Shown: positions 24,650 to 37,413 of the stretch, piece after piece
Layout: the number at the start of each line of letters is the position of its first letter
Numbering within the stretch: the first letter of the stretch is position 1
Source: Costus lasius
Lineage: Eukaryota; Streptophyta; Magnoliopsida; Zingiberales; Costaceae
DNA: 64,000 nt
Reading direction: 5' to 3'
Assembly (NCBI GenBank): GCA_027563935.2
Contig: CM050451.1
Location: 31,759,565 to 31,823,564, forward strand
The notes under the pieces: model-generated
Databases searched by the model: none
What the model saw: only the letters and a program-made list of their open reading frames with translations
Told to the model about the DNA's origin: nothing
Translations under genes and position numbers: made by a program

Positions 24650-26546
24650 TGATAGGCTTCCGCAAGTGCATGGAACTATCGAAGTAATAAAGAAAAGTAT
24701 CGAATCCACAGGGACCTTATTGTTAAGTACCAAATAGTGGTATTCTTACTAGCTAAGCAAACCGATTCTAGTGCAAAGTAATAATGGAAAACACACGAAC
24801 TCAGATAATCAGAGAGATAAATTGGGACTTAGGGTTTCATCCTCCTTGATTCTAATGACTAGACATAAATAAAAAGGTCATCAATCTAATTCTACCGTGA
24901 CAAAGACATAATTTTCTTGATAAAGGTATTGTCTCACTTTTATGCAGACAATCATGCAGATAACCAATCCTCACTTTCATGCAAGATCTATTCTCAATGC
25001 TGTAGATAAGTAAATCATCAATCAAAGAACTCAAGATCACTTTCGTGCATCCGAATTCTAGGTTGATAATCTCTAACGGAAGCTCAAGGATCACTTTCGT
25101 GCATCCGAGCCTCAACACTAGTTTTACTCATGGATCTCCAACGTTCCGATCCTCACTTTCGTGCAAGATCTCCACGTTTGATAAATAGACTCGATTCATA
25201 AATCCATATTATTATCATGGCAATTAATCTACTAGAACAGATCAAATTGGATCTAACCTAAGGAAGGGATCCTAACATGCAATTCTAGGGGTCCAAGTTC
25301 TCAAGCAAATCACCTTTCAGTCTCATTGCGAAAACTCTAGAAACATAATTAGTAACATGGACTTATAGAGAGTCTAAGCACAATTATTACATGAGCAAAA
25401 TTATCATGGCAAAGTTATCATGACGAAAAAGAAGATTATCTAATCATTAAAAATCAAGGGGATTACACCCCACGTCCCAAAAGAGTATTAAGCTTGCATG
25501 GAGAAAGAGATACAATAAATCATAGTCTTAGAATAATCAGAAAAGAAAAAAGAAATGAGAAACAACGTTACAACACGGCTGTAAAATCCTTTACAGCCGT
25601 AATTTACTTTGATGAATAGCGCTGTCGCCGTTGTTTCATTGATTCCTCCTCTGATCGGACTCCAAACGCTCTAAAACTTCTGTGGTATCTTCCTCTCCTC
25701 CCGGCGAAGATTCTGCGTGAAAATCACGGCCTGAGGTGCCCTCTACACCTAGCCACCTCTCTGGTGATTTCTCCCTCGATACTGGATAAATGTTCCCCCT
25801 TCCACTTCGTACGCCTGCTTCACTTAACGATGAGTTCAGAACATCTTTCGGATTTCAATTTGGACCTCTGGATCAAAAGTTATGGCTCATGCAAGATTCG
25901 GACTCGTAAAAATCGGGTTTTTGACTGGGAATTACGGCAGTGTAATATCTCATGGCACTGCCGTAAAATAGCTTGAGTGTTTTGTTCTGGAAACGCTGGA
26001 AAATACGGCCCGTAATTTGGTTTACGGCAGTGCCATAATTTCGGTTGAACTTTCTGGTCGGAATATGTCTGGAAAATACGGCCCATGTAGAAGTTTACGG
26101 CAGTGCCGTAATTTCAACAAAGGTTTCTGTTCTTAAGACGCTCCAAAATACGGCAGTGTAATTCTTTACGGCAGTGCGGTAAAATCACAAAATCTTTCTG
26201 TTTGGAAAAGCTCCAAAATACGACCGTGTTCTTGATAATACGGTAGCCTCAAAATACGGTACCGTAAAATCCTTTACGTTACTGTCGTATTTTGGTTCCT
26301 GGCCTCGATTTGCATGAAATTTCTTGTGTATCTTCCACTTGATGATGGTAATTATTCCATATGTTTGATTTTGCTTGAAAACGCCCAAAATAGTGCCTTT
26401 TTGCCTGAAAATCATGAAAAACCAAAATAGGAGTAGACTTTGCAATATTCGATGAATTTAGTATGAAAATAAGCAAAAGATCTTCAATTTAGCATGAAAA
26501 GATATCTAAAATGATACAAAATATACTACATATTTTGGTGTCATCA
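24650..26546 (-). repeat. Gypsy LTR with TGAT...ATCA ends
   Basis: Starts TGATAGGCTTCC and ends GGTGTCATCA on the plus strand, giving short inverted termini TGAT/ATCA; about 1.9 kb. A primer site lies on its left and 3'-proximal internal sequence on its right, so it is flanked by internal sequence on both sides. It contains a palindromic array (25575-26266). Confidence 0.75.
25575..26266. repeat. Array of TACGGCAGTGCCGTA-like palindromes in the gypsy LTR
   Basis: Spaced inverted repeats built on ACGGC/GCCGT: a perfect 11-bp stem with a 4-base loop at 25575-25600; a perfect 11-bp stem (TTACGGCAGTG/CACTGCCGTAA) at 25932-25966; TTACGGCAGTGCCATAA at about 26022; TTACGGCAGTGCCGTAA at 26095-26111; a further degenerate pair near 26151-26182; and the full palindrome TACGGTACCGTA at 26255-26266. 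The later units are separated by about 60-90 bp of loosely repeated sequence. Confidence 0.85.
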
Positions 26547-26953
26547 AACACATAATGCTCAAACTTTGCTTGTCCTCAAGCAAAAATCAAATTTTGAAGT
26601 CAAATTTTGATCACAAGAATAACCTTTTCATCCTCAATAAATTTCTAAAATACAATCATCAATGAAAAATTCCATCAATTATTTCACAAAACTTCAAGTA
26701 AACATATCATCCTTAGAACTTAACCCTTTAGATCTACAATTCAATCAAATAAAACTTTGCAACTTGTATAATAAATAGAATTTTCAATCTCATGATTTCA
26801 CCCAGTTTTCAGTTCAAATCTATCATGCTTTTGTTTACAGGAATTAGGTTTCCAAGATCTTTTTCCACACATGATTTTTTTTTTATTTTTGTGAAGATGG
26901 CATGTACCCACTTAGATACACACTTTTTATTTTTGACTTCAACTCTTGTCTTC

Positions 26954-27091
26954 GGTACCACTGTCAATTTTACACAGTGCCAAGTAGAGGAGTCTTATTA
27001 TTTTTCACTCTCATTATTTTTCATGCATAGACTTCAACCCATCTCTTAGGTACCACTGTCAATTTTACACAGTGCCAAGTAGGGGAGTCTC
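26954..27091. repeat. Duplicated 42-bp motif in gypsy non-coding region
   Basis: GGTACCACTGTCAATTTTAC... at 26954-26995 recurs at about 27050-27091 almost unchanged. Each copy contains the inverted pair CACTGT/ACAGTG. Confidence 0.8.
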
Positions 27092-27612
27092 TCACTATTT
27101 TTATGGATCTTGGCTTCTTATTTCCCAACAAATAGCAAAATAGACAAAACATCTACTAGGTTGATCAATTAATATCAATTCAATAATCATACTCATATAC
27201 TCATTTTATTCAAAAGAATAGTTTCACCTTTAGATCTTATTCCTCAAATAACACATCTACCCAAAATTTCATGCATCAACCAATGTCAAATTTCAAAAAT
27301 AGATATGCATTGAAGAAATAAATCTAACATGATAGGGTTTTTCTCTAATCACTAGTATAAATACTCACATCATCAAGGAAGATATTTTATCAATAAATCA
27401 TGACATCATATAGTAGAAAGTGGATCATATGCTTTCATCAATCTGAACAATAAATTTGAATAATATCATCATCAAAACAGTGAGTTCCATATATCCATAA
27501 AATCATTTTTCAAGAGAAAACTAATGAGTAGTATAAATATGATAAAGTCAAAGATGCACTATAAGGAATAGTCATTAATAAATTTTAAAAAAAATTAATT
27601 TTAAAAATAATT

Positions 27613-28832
27613 TTCTCAAAGAAAGAATCAGAGATATCATTGAGGGTCTAGAAGAGTGCTGGTGGAACAGATGCTAGCTGAAAAGCTGCTAGCAATGATG
27701 GTGATGGTGCCGACAAAAGGTCCAGAATCAACCACAATACATTTAGACACAAGTGGAGAGTGCAATCTCACATACAGGTTGAAAGTCAACCTGAGGTTCA
27801 AGTAACATAGGAACGACATAAGTCTGGATGGATTCGAAATGCTGGGCATGACGAATTTTTCATTTGGGATGAACCTAAGACTTATGATGAAATGGACGAG
27901 GTCAGTGGACTAGATTCCAGGACATGGCTAAGCGCCATGAGAACCGTAATGGACTCCATGTCTGCTGATCAAGTCTGGGACTTCGATGAGATGCCAAAGG
28001 GGTTATACCCACAGGCTGTAAATGAATCTTCTAGGAAGATGGACATGGAAGGTAACATTGTTACCGTAAAGGCAAGCTAGTGAACAGAAATTTCAGGCAA
28101 ATCCACTGGGTGAATAGTGATGAAAATTTTTCACCAGAAGCTTTGTTTGAGTCCATTAGGTATCTGCTTGTTGCAATCTCTGTTATGGCATGTTGAAAAT
28201 TGCTTTTCCTAATGGATGTCTGCAAGAGTATGTCCATATGGAAATAGCTGAAAGGTTTTCATACAGAGGCCATAAGGATATGCATGGTCTTATACAAGCA
28301 TGTTGAAAAGAGCCTGTGTTTACAAGAAGATCGATGGGAGCACCTTAACAATATTTCTTGTTCTAGATGATTGATGATATTCTCCTCGCATGGAATGACA
28401 TCTCAGCTCTTCACATGGTGAAGAAAAGGCTTGTGATGTATTTCGAGAAGAATGATCTAGGGAATGATGCCTACATCCTAGGCATGAGGATCTATAGATA
28501 GAGATCCAAGAAAGTCATTGCCCTTTAGTCAATCTATGTTCATCCAAGAGTTTCTAGAGAGGTTTATATTGGATGATTCCAAATATTGATACCTTCTAGA
28601 GAGATATGGTCTGACTCTCATGAGGATGTTGTGTCCTATGACACAGCTGGAGAGTAATAACATGGGTCTAAAATCCTAATACATGGTGTATAGGATGGAT
28701 CATGTTTTGAGTAATATGCACAAGACCATTTGTGGCGAATGCTTGGAGCATAGCCAGTAAGTTTCAATCAGATCCTAGTGTTTGACACTGGATAGCTGTG
28801 AAAGCAATCCTTATATATACTTGGGAAGTATA
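27613..28832 (+). pseudogene. Old copia pol remnant B, first part (linker and RT)
   Basis: Degenerate plus-strand pol. The linker after integrase begins near 27613. 27892-28080 keeps a readable RT start (SRTWLSAMRTVMDSMSADQVWDF, where intact copies have MDSMSDNQVWDL), then the frame is lost repeatedly. Later fragments up to the spacer before RNase H (like VKAILIYT) are recognisable only by collinearity. It is interrupted by E3 at 28833 and resumes at 57797. It belongs with the LTR at 58308. The 5' part is missing; the junction with gypsy sequence is near 27600. Confidence 0.8.
28828..28832. repeat. Target site duplication GTATA, left copy (E3)
   Basis: GTATA precedes the E3 LTR; the second copy is 57797-57801. 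Confidence 0.92.
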
Positions 28833-30469
28833 TGAAAGTCCCTAATAAGGGGGGGGGGGGCGCGAAACCCTAATAGCATGCGCAAATAAAACTTGCATGG
28901 GTTTCATGAGGATCGAATAATATGAACATATGATCAACTTAAGATTGAAAGCATAGAGATGCGTTACCATTGCCATTTCTTGGATGGCGTCTTGGAATCA
29001 AAGAATCGAATGCTTCTTCTCCAAAGGCAATCGCACACAAGAAGATGATGGCTACTCCCTTTTCTTTCTTTGTGCTAGCAAAGCTTCAAGGTATCCTTGT
29101 CGCATGAAGGAGGAGTCTTCCTTGCTTGGATGGCCGAATACTTCTCTCACACTCGTGGAGGCGAGTCACACGAGAGGAAGAGCAAGAGAGGGGCGAGAGA
29201 CGTGGAATGTGGAGGCGTGCACTCAATTTTGGAAAAATAATTTCCAAAAATAGCAAGCATGATGCCTTCACTCCAATCGCAAACATCTCCCTTTGAACCA
29301 TGCGCTCACTCTAAGTGAACCGGTTCAATTCACTTTGGTCCAAAGACCAAACCAAACCAAGTCATAGTCTAGATCATATTAAACCATAAGGCTCAAGATC
29401 TAACCATTCATCTCTTGATGCTCTTGATCTCACCGATCTAGCATCAATTCTCTCGATCGAAGCTTACCGATCTCAAGCCCTAATCAATCAAACATGATCA
29501 GACCAGATCTCACTTACAATCAGAGTTTAAACTCCTTTAAACTGAACCAAAACAATTCAGTACACACGATCTGACATAAGTAAGCCATATCATCAAATTG
29601 TGCGACCCTAAGGGTTTCCTTTAAATGTCGGTAACGATAACTTACGTTATCACGATCAGTGAGGGGTATCTAGCAACACATCACTGTCTCCCGATATAAA
29701 GGAAAGAGTCTTCCAAGACTACACCCAAACCACAGCACAAGTGTGAACCCAAGTCACTTGACATATGTGTTTCCTTTGCCACTGGACGTTCTTATTGGAC
29801 AAGCGTGTCAAGCCTGTAATTCCAATATGATGAGAATGATTAGATCAGATGAACATAGTCATCTGGGTGTGGCCATACACTTTCTCAATCATCTCATCCA
29901 GGGGGCCCCTATAGAACATCACACTCCAATCAAGGAGACGGCAATCCTATATCTATCACTAGTGCCCTAACATGACTCATGTTCATTATCCAAGATAGTC
30001 TATAACCATTATGTTTCAAATGATATTGAACTACCTCAAAACAATGCCAATCATCATTTAGAAACACAAGTGATCTCAAGTCAGAGGAAATATGCCACTT
30101 GTTTGCATATAAGGATTATTCACATTGTGACAAGCAATTGAATATCCTAAGTAGGGTCTGTCCAGTACATCCAATGTACCCATGAGTCTACATCTTATTC
30201 CATGCTCGAAGCATCCTATAAGATTAGAACACATATTAGTCTCAATCATATCAAGGCTGTCTCATGTTCACCAAGATATCTCGACTAAGGACAATACTGC
30301 ATGTCAGCCAAGCTGAACAGCATTGAGACATTATTCAGAAGTATACATATTGCAGCAGATGATGTAACAACCTGAATAACAACCATTGCCTTTATAAACA
30401 TAGAGTTTATACATGATACTGAAATAATCCCAAGGCCTCAAACATTAGCCTTAAGGGCATACCCCAACA
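28833..30469 (-). repeat. E3 3' LTR
   Basis: Begins TGAAAGTCCCTAATAA with a run of 12 G (28849-28860) and ends CATACCCCAACA; 1637 bp. Confidence 0.94.
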
Positions 30470-30484
30470 ATCACCCACTTGCAC
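30470..30484 (-). other. E3 polypurine tract
   Basis: Element-strand GTGCAAGTGGGTGAT; one A-to-T change from the E4/E5 version. Confidence 0.85.
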
Positions 30485-30489
30485 TTAAT

Positions 30490-33400
30490 CTAATGGTTGA
30501 GAAATCTCAAACCCATATTATTACAGTGCTTCTCATGCTTCTGCTACACCAGAGGCTTGGTAAGCGGGTCAGCTGGATTGTCATCTGTATGAACCTTGCA
30601 GATTTTGATCTCACCACGATCAATGATCTCCTGGATCAAGTGAAACCTTCTCTGTATGTGCTTGGACTTCTGGTGCGACCGTGGTTCCTTTGCTTGTGCT
30701 ATTGCTCCAGTGTTATCACAGAAGATAACCGAAGGATCTGCACTCGAAGGAACAACACCAAGTTCCTGAACGAACTTACGAATCCACACTGCCTCCTTGG
30801 ATGCTTCTGAGGCTGCAACATACTCGGCTTCTGTTGTGGAATCAGCAACAATTGACTGTTTGAAACTTTTCCACACCACTGCTCCTCCATTCAAGCTAAA
30901 AACATAGCCTGATTGCGATCGGAAATCATCCTGGTCAGATTGGAACGAAGCGTCAGTATATCCTTCAATACTGAGTTCTTCCTGACCTCCATATATCAAG
31001 AACATATCTTTGGTCCTCCGAAGATATTTCAAAATGTTCTTGACCGCAATCCAGTGTGCCTGCCCTGGATTACTTTGGAATCGACTGGTCATGCTTAACC
31101 CGTAAGCAACGTCTGGGCGAGTACACAACATCGCATACATAATGGACCCAATAGCCGAAGCATAAGGCGTATTGTCCATTTCATCTTTCTCAGTCTGTGT
31201 TTGTGGACACTGACTCTTTGAAAGATTCAGACCATGTCTGACTGGAAGATATCCTCTTTTAGAATTTTCTAAATGGAATCTCTCCAGGACTTTATCGATG
31301 TAAGTACTCTGGCACAGCCCGAGAAGCCTCTTAGATCTATCTCTGTAGATCTTCACACCTAATACATAGGCTGCTTCTCCTAAATCTTTCATCTGGAAAC
31401 ATTTTCTTAACCATGCCTTATCCGCATGTAGTTCAGGAATATCGTTTCCAATGATCAAGATATCATCGACGTAGAGGACTAGGAAAGTAATCACGCTCCC
31501 ACTAAACCTCTTATATACACACGGGTCATCTTCATTCTTGATGAAACCAAATTCACAGATTGATTCATCAAAACGAATATTCCAGCTTCTTGATGCTTGT
31601 TTAAGTCCATAAATGGACTTCTTTAATTTGCATATTTTATGACGATCTGATGGATTAGTGAAACCTTCAGGTTGTGCCATATACACATCCTCTTCTAGTT
31701 TTCCATTAAGGAAAGCGGTCTTCACATCCATTTGCCTGATCTCATAATCATAATATGCCGCTATCGCGAGAATAATCCGAATAGACTTGAACATGGCTAC
31801 AGGAGAGAAAGTTTCATCATAATCTATCCCGTAGATTTGTTTGAAACCTTTCGCAACTAGCCTGCCTTTATAGGTAACCACATTACCATCCATGTCAATC
31901 TTCTTCTTGAAGATCCACTTACAGCCTATAGGGATTACTCCCGGAGGCGGATCAACCAAATCCCAAACTTGGTTATCTGACATGGAGTCCATCTCGGCTC
32001 GCATAGCTTCAAGCCATCTCGCTGATACCGGTCCACTGACCGCATCCGCATAAGTGAGGGGTTCATCATCAATGATGTAGACTCCGTCATAGCGCTCAGG
32101 CTGTCGACGGATCCTTCCCGATCTTCGCGGTTCCCGTGATATCTGAGCCTCAGGTTGTTCAGTAACCTGATCTACTGGCTCAGGCTCATCCAACTGTGCT
32201 TGACTACTTTGTCCTTCTTCTGGATTCTCATCCAGCTTTATTTCTCTCCCACTGGCCTTCTTGCAGAAGAAATTCTTTCTCAAGAAAAATAGCCGTACGA
32301 GCAACAAATACTTTGTTCTCTTTGGGATCGTAGAAATAATAACCCTTTGTTTCTTTAGGGTAACCGACAAAGATACATTTCTCAGATCTGCTCTCCCAGA
32401 GGCGAGCTTTTTGACATAAGCCTCGCAACCCCAGATCTTAATAAATGTCAAGCTCGGCTGTTTCCCATACCATAACTCATATGGAGTCTTTGAAACGGCC
32501 TTGGATGGCACTCGGTTTAGTACCTTTGCAGCTGTTTCCAGTGCAAATCCCCAAAAGGAGTAAGGTAGAGTAGCCTGACTTATCATAGAACGAACCATAT
32601 CCAGTAAGGTTCTATTTCTCCTCTCGGACACACCATTCCATTGCGGTGTTCCTGGCGGAGTGAGCTGTGAGATAATCCCACACTCCTTCAGATAGTCAGT
32701 AAACTCATGACTCAAGTATTCTCCACCTCGATCTGAACGAAGTGCCTTGATATTTCGGCCTAGCTGATTTTGTACTTCATTTTTGAACTCTTTGAACTTG
32801 TCAAAAGATTCACTCTTATGTCTCATTAGATAGACATAACCATACCTACTGAAATCATCAGTAAAGGTAATGAAGTATGAATAGCCACCTCTAGCATGTT
32901 TACTAAATGGCCCACACACATCACTGTGAATGAGGTCAAGTAAACTTGAAGCCCTTTGACCATTGTTAGAAAAAGGAGACTTCGTCATTTTACCCAGTAA
33001 ACAAGCTTTGCATGTATCAGGCTCCTCATAGGAGAATGATCCCAGCAGTCAATGGTCATGCAACCGCTTAATGCGCTTCTTGTTAATATGGCCTAAACGA
33101 CTATGCCATAGCAAGGTGCTGTCTTCAGCATACCTGGCTTTCTTAATATCAATCTGTTGTATTGAACATTCCATGTCCAACATGAATAACCCATTGTTAA
33201 TTGACCCAGTAGCATAAACAATAATATCAAAAGAAATATAACACTTTGAAATCTTGCATTCAAAGGAAAACCCTTTCCTGACAAGAGCAGGAATAGAGAT
33301 AATATTCTTAGTTATGCTCGGTACAAAATAACAATTGTCCAGTTCTAATACAAGACCAGATGGTAAAGAGATGTGATAAACTCCTATAGCAACAGCAGCA

Positions 33401-34377
33401 ACCCGTGCCCCGTTTCCTACTCGTAGGTCCACCTCATGCTGTCCCACCTGTCTTCTTCTCTTGAGTTCCTGTACATTTGAACAAATGTGAACTCCACATG
33501 CAGTGTCTAACACCCATGAAATAGAAGAAGATAACATGACTTCAGTCACGTAAATACCTGAGCTAGAAGCGAAAGAGTTGCTTCCCTTCTTATCTCCTTG
33601 GAGCGCTTTACAGTCCTTTTTCCAGTGACCCAGCTGGCCACAATGGAAACATCTGTATTCCTTTGACCGCTTGAGCTTTTGTTTCAGAGCCTTGTTGTAG
33701 CTCTTGACAGGGGCTTTGCCCTTCTTCCCCTTCTTCTTGTTCCTGGAAGGATACATTAGGACAGAGGATGAAGGCGTTCCCTTCTTACGAGACTGAGTCT
33801 GCTCTGTAGTCAAGAGCATATTCAGTAACTCTGCCGGGGTACAGTCGATCTTGTTCATATTAAAATTAATGATGAACGGATCGAAAGAGGCCGGGAGAGA
33901 CAGCAAGATGATATCTACAACAAGCTCCTGATTGATGGTGTGTCCCAGTTTCTCTAGAGCCTCCTTGTACCCAATCATCTTGAGCACGTGAGCTCCCACT
34001 GGACTCCCTTCAGTCAGTTTGCTCTGAAAGAAAAGTTTCGTCAAATTATAGCGTTCAGTCCTTGCCTGTGAAGCATACAGCAGCTTGAGGTTTGCTATAA
34101 TTTCTATAGCTGATAAATCCTCATGCTGACGCTGCAGCTGTGGCGTCATAGACGCTAGCATAAGGCAAGCGACGTCAATGCTATCATTGACATGCTTTTC
34201 ATAAGCTTCCCGAACCACCCTTGCGGCGTTCGCTGCGGGTTGAGGCGGTATAGCCGTCTCGAGGACATACAGTTTCCTCTCAGCCTTAAGAACAATCTTA
34301 AGGTGTCCGTACCAGTCTGAGAAGTTTGGCCCAGCAAACTTCTCCCTTTCCAGTAGGGATCACACATTGAACGCTGT
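30490..34377 (-). pseudogene. E3 gag-pol polyprotein (disabled)
   Basis: Collinear with the intact gag-pol of E4. Breaks seen: the start codon is ACA (34375-34377); CGA-to-TGA four codons later (34360-34362); GGA-to-TGA at 33049-33051 inside integrase (HDHGLLG); a 7-base deletion near 32393 compensated by an inserted base near 32265, so about 40 residues of the integrase C-terminus are read in the wrong frame before the linker resumes; CAG-to-TAG at 30544-30546, 18 residues before the family's usual end. From 30547 to 33048 the frame is otherwise open, with SDVCGPF, YVDD and the RNase H residues present; QMDV is preceded by R instead of W (YEIRQMDV). Confidence 0.93.
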
Positions 34378-36183
34378 GGTGTTCGTTGCTGCAGTAATCT
34401 ACAACATTGCAAGAACAGCAAGGTCAGTATCAATGTTAGAATCAATTCAGGACTTAAGAATGATTCTTTTCTCACTATTTTATCTGACTGAAAAATCCAG
34501 CAAAACAGCCCGAAAGAGTAAAACTCTTTTAGTGAGATGGGATCCAGATTTCATACTTGGTCTCCGCGTCCCGCTCAGGCGAGATAAGATGCACAGAGAG
34601 TACAAGCACTAATTTCTGGTAGGCAATCCCTGCCAATCGCCAACCCGTGCGATTCCCCTTCATCTGGGCAATTCAGCAGACTGTGCCAACTGAGTTGGTA
34701 CAACACAGTCTCTGATCCCACAGATGGCTGCCTCCATATGGCTACCATATGCTCAATATGTAGCCAACATGGTCAAGCTGACCCAACCTACTCCCTGGAC
34801 CACCACGTGCTATGCTGAGCAACGAGAAGCGATAAATCCCTTCTCTGTAACACGCAGGTGTAATCACACACCGTCTGAAGATAGATGGGCGTGCCCACTG
34901 AGTGGGTACAACACGGCCCCAACGATAGTCAGAACAGTGAGGTTTCGCGTCAGAAGGCTATCGTGCTTGATATTTCACGTTGGATTTTAACGGTCCTTTT
35001 ATCTTCTTACTATCATTCAAACCCTATGGTGATAGCAGAAGAATAGATCATGCAGTTACTAAATTACTTAAACAGTAAATTAAAAGCATGATGATCTTAT
35101 GTGGTAAAAGCCCATTAAGCCTAAGTAAGACCTTAATAAACTTAAGTCTTCACTTGAGCTCTTCATGGGTCTTTTGCATTTCCTCTGGCCCAACCCGGGC
35201 CCAAGCGCCCACTGCAGCTCAGATGCGCCCACCAGGTAAAATGCACCTGTCCTAGAGTCGAACCCTAGACCTCCCACTAGTGAAGCCACTTGCTGCATGC
35301 GCCTCTGCCAAGTGTGCTCTGTGCTCATGTCTGATTAAATTACAATTTAATCTATCTAGACATGATTGACTCGCAGGTCAATTACATTTTATAAATTAAT
35401 TAAAATGTGATGCGCAGATCACAATAATAATTTACAATTTAATCCAGGCACGCAGGCCCCAGCACAGCACACATTAATTGGGTAGCCCACATAAGATGAA
35501 ATAAACATTCATTCATGTTATACAAACAACATGTGATCCAATCAAGAAAATAAAATTTTCGAAAATCCCATTGGCATCAATTTTATTTCCTTATGTTCCC
35601 TACTACCTTACAACGGTCCATTAATAGGGATCCACTCATCAGATCTAGTCAGACCCACTGCCCTTGCATGCACCAAGTCATAACCGACTTGAGTCGACCT
35701 CATGGTCAACAATGCATGTCTAAAGGGCTGAACGTCCCTCATGAGTTTTGGCAAGCGGGTGTTACCCCGGGCCTAAATCATGAGCGTTCACTGGTTGTCT
35801 CAATCAGACATCGCTACACGCCCAGTATGCAGTCGACCTATAGCCACCTCATGCTTGCGCATAGGTGCCATCTGGTCGACCCATCTAGGCTGTCAGATGG
35901 TCTGATCAGACAGTTGGGTCTAGACTGGATGATGATTTCAACCCTAATAACCCGTCTAAGGTTTTATAGCAGGTGCTCATAGATCTAGATGGAGCGCGCA
36001 AGATGTTAAGTTTTTACAAAAAACACTTTAACATGCGCCAACAAGTAAAAACATACATCATGTAATTTCGCAAACTAACATGTAGTTGCGCAAGATGATA
36101 ACTTCTAGATCTACATATCAAACGCAACGCAAACTAGGATCACAAATTAACATCAAGCAATCATATGATTCATACGATACCAG
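34378..36183 (-). other. E3 leader
   Basis: Non-coding, about 1.8 kb. It contains both leader palindromes (CCAACTGAGTTGG 34686-34698, CCCACTGAGTGGG 34894-34906) and a tRNA-like domain at about 35254-35318 with a near-consensus B-box (TCGAACCC on the plus strand). Confidence 0.85.
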
Positions 36184-36195
36184 GCTTTGATACCA
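36184..36195 (-). other. E3 primer binding site (tRNA-Met type)
   Basis: Plus strand GCTTTGATACCA, one mismatch to the reverse complement of TGGTATCAGAGC. Confidence 0.87.
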
Positions 36196-36197
36196 AT

Positions 36198-37413
36198 TGA
36201 AAGTCCCTAATAAGGGGGGGGGGGGGGGGGGGGGGGCGAAACCCTAATAGCATGCGCAAATAAAACTTGCATGGGTTTCATGAGGATCGAATAATATGAA
36301 CATATGATCAACTTAAGATTGAAAGCATAGAGATGCGTTACCATTGCCATTTCTTGGATGGCGTCTTGGAATCAAAGAATCGAATGCTTCTTTTCCAAAG
36401 GCAATTGCACACAAAAAGATGATGGCTACTCCCTTTTCTTTCTTTGTGCTAGCAAAGCTTCAAGGTATCCTTGTCGCATGAAGGAGGAGTCTTCCTTGCT
36501 TGGATGGCCAAATACTTCTCTCACACTCGTGGAGGCGAGTCACACGAGAGGAAGAGCAAGAGAGGGGCGAGAGACGTGGAACGTGGAGGCGTGCACTCAA
36601 TTTTGGAAAAACAATTTCCAAAAATAGCAAGCATGATGCCTTCACTCCAATCGCAAACATCTCCCTTTGAACCATGCGCTCACTCTAAGTGAACCGGTTC
36701 AATTCACTTTGGTCCAAAGACCAAACCAAACCAAGTCATAGTCTAGATCATATTAAACCATAAGTCTCAAGATCTAACCATTCATCTCTTGATGCTCTTG
36801 ATCTCACCGATCTAGCATCAATTCTCTCGATCGAAGCTTACCGATCTCAAGCCCTAATCAATCAAACATGATCAGACCAGATCTCACTTACAATCAGAGT
36901 TTAAACTCCTTTAAACTGAACCAAAACAATTCAGTCCACACGATCTGACATAAGTAAGCCATATCATCAAATTGTGCGACCCTAAGGGTTTCCTTTAAAT
37001 GTCGGTAATGATAACTTACGTTATCACGATCAGTGAGGGGTATCTAGCAACACATCACTGTCTCCCGATATAAAGGAAAGAGTCTTCCAAGACTACACCC
37101 AAACCACAGCACAAGTGTGAACCCAAGTCACTTGACATATGTGTTTCCTTTGCCACTGGACGTTCTTATTGGACAAGCGTGTCAAGCCTGTAATTCCAAT
37201 ATGATGAGAATGATTAGATCAGATGAACATAGTCATCTGGGTATGGCCATACACTTTCTCAATCATCTCATCCAGGGGGCCCCTATAGAACATCACACTC
37301 CAATCAAGGAGACGGCAATCCTATATCTATCACTAGTGCCCTAACATGACTCATGTTCATTATCCAAGATAGTCTATAACCATTATGTTTCAAATGATAT
37401 TGAACTACCTCAA
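36198..37413 (-). repeat. E3 5' LTR, part before E4
   Basis: Begins TGAAAGTCCCTAATAA followed by 23 G (36214-36236). It is cut at 37413 (CTACCTCAA) by the start of E4. The rest is at 57367-57796, and 75 bp before the cut (37339-37413) are repeated at 57292-57366. Confidence 0.92.

Larger units (their letters stand above)
24566..27612 (-). mobile_element. Fragment of a Ty3/gypsy-type (Athila/Tat-like or LARD) element
   Basis: Contains, left to right, about 60 bp of leader, a tRNA-Asp-type primer site (24625-24643), one complete LTR (24650-26546) and about 1 kb of AT-rich non-coding sequence typical of the region before the 3' LTR of such elements, including TTGCTTGAGGACAAGCAA on the minus strand at about 26560-26590. 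No gag or pol reading frame is left. Left and right limits are approximate; the right end abuts the copia remnant near 27613. Confidence 0.7.

Noticed and set aside
27605..27612. Exact right boundary and target duplication of the gypsy fragment
   Set aside because: No matching 5-bp pair or clear terminus could be seen, so the limit is given only as approximate.
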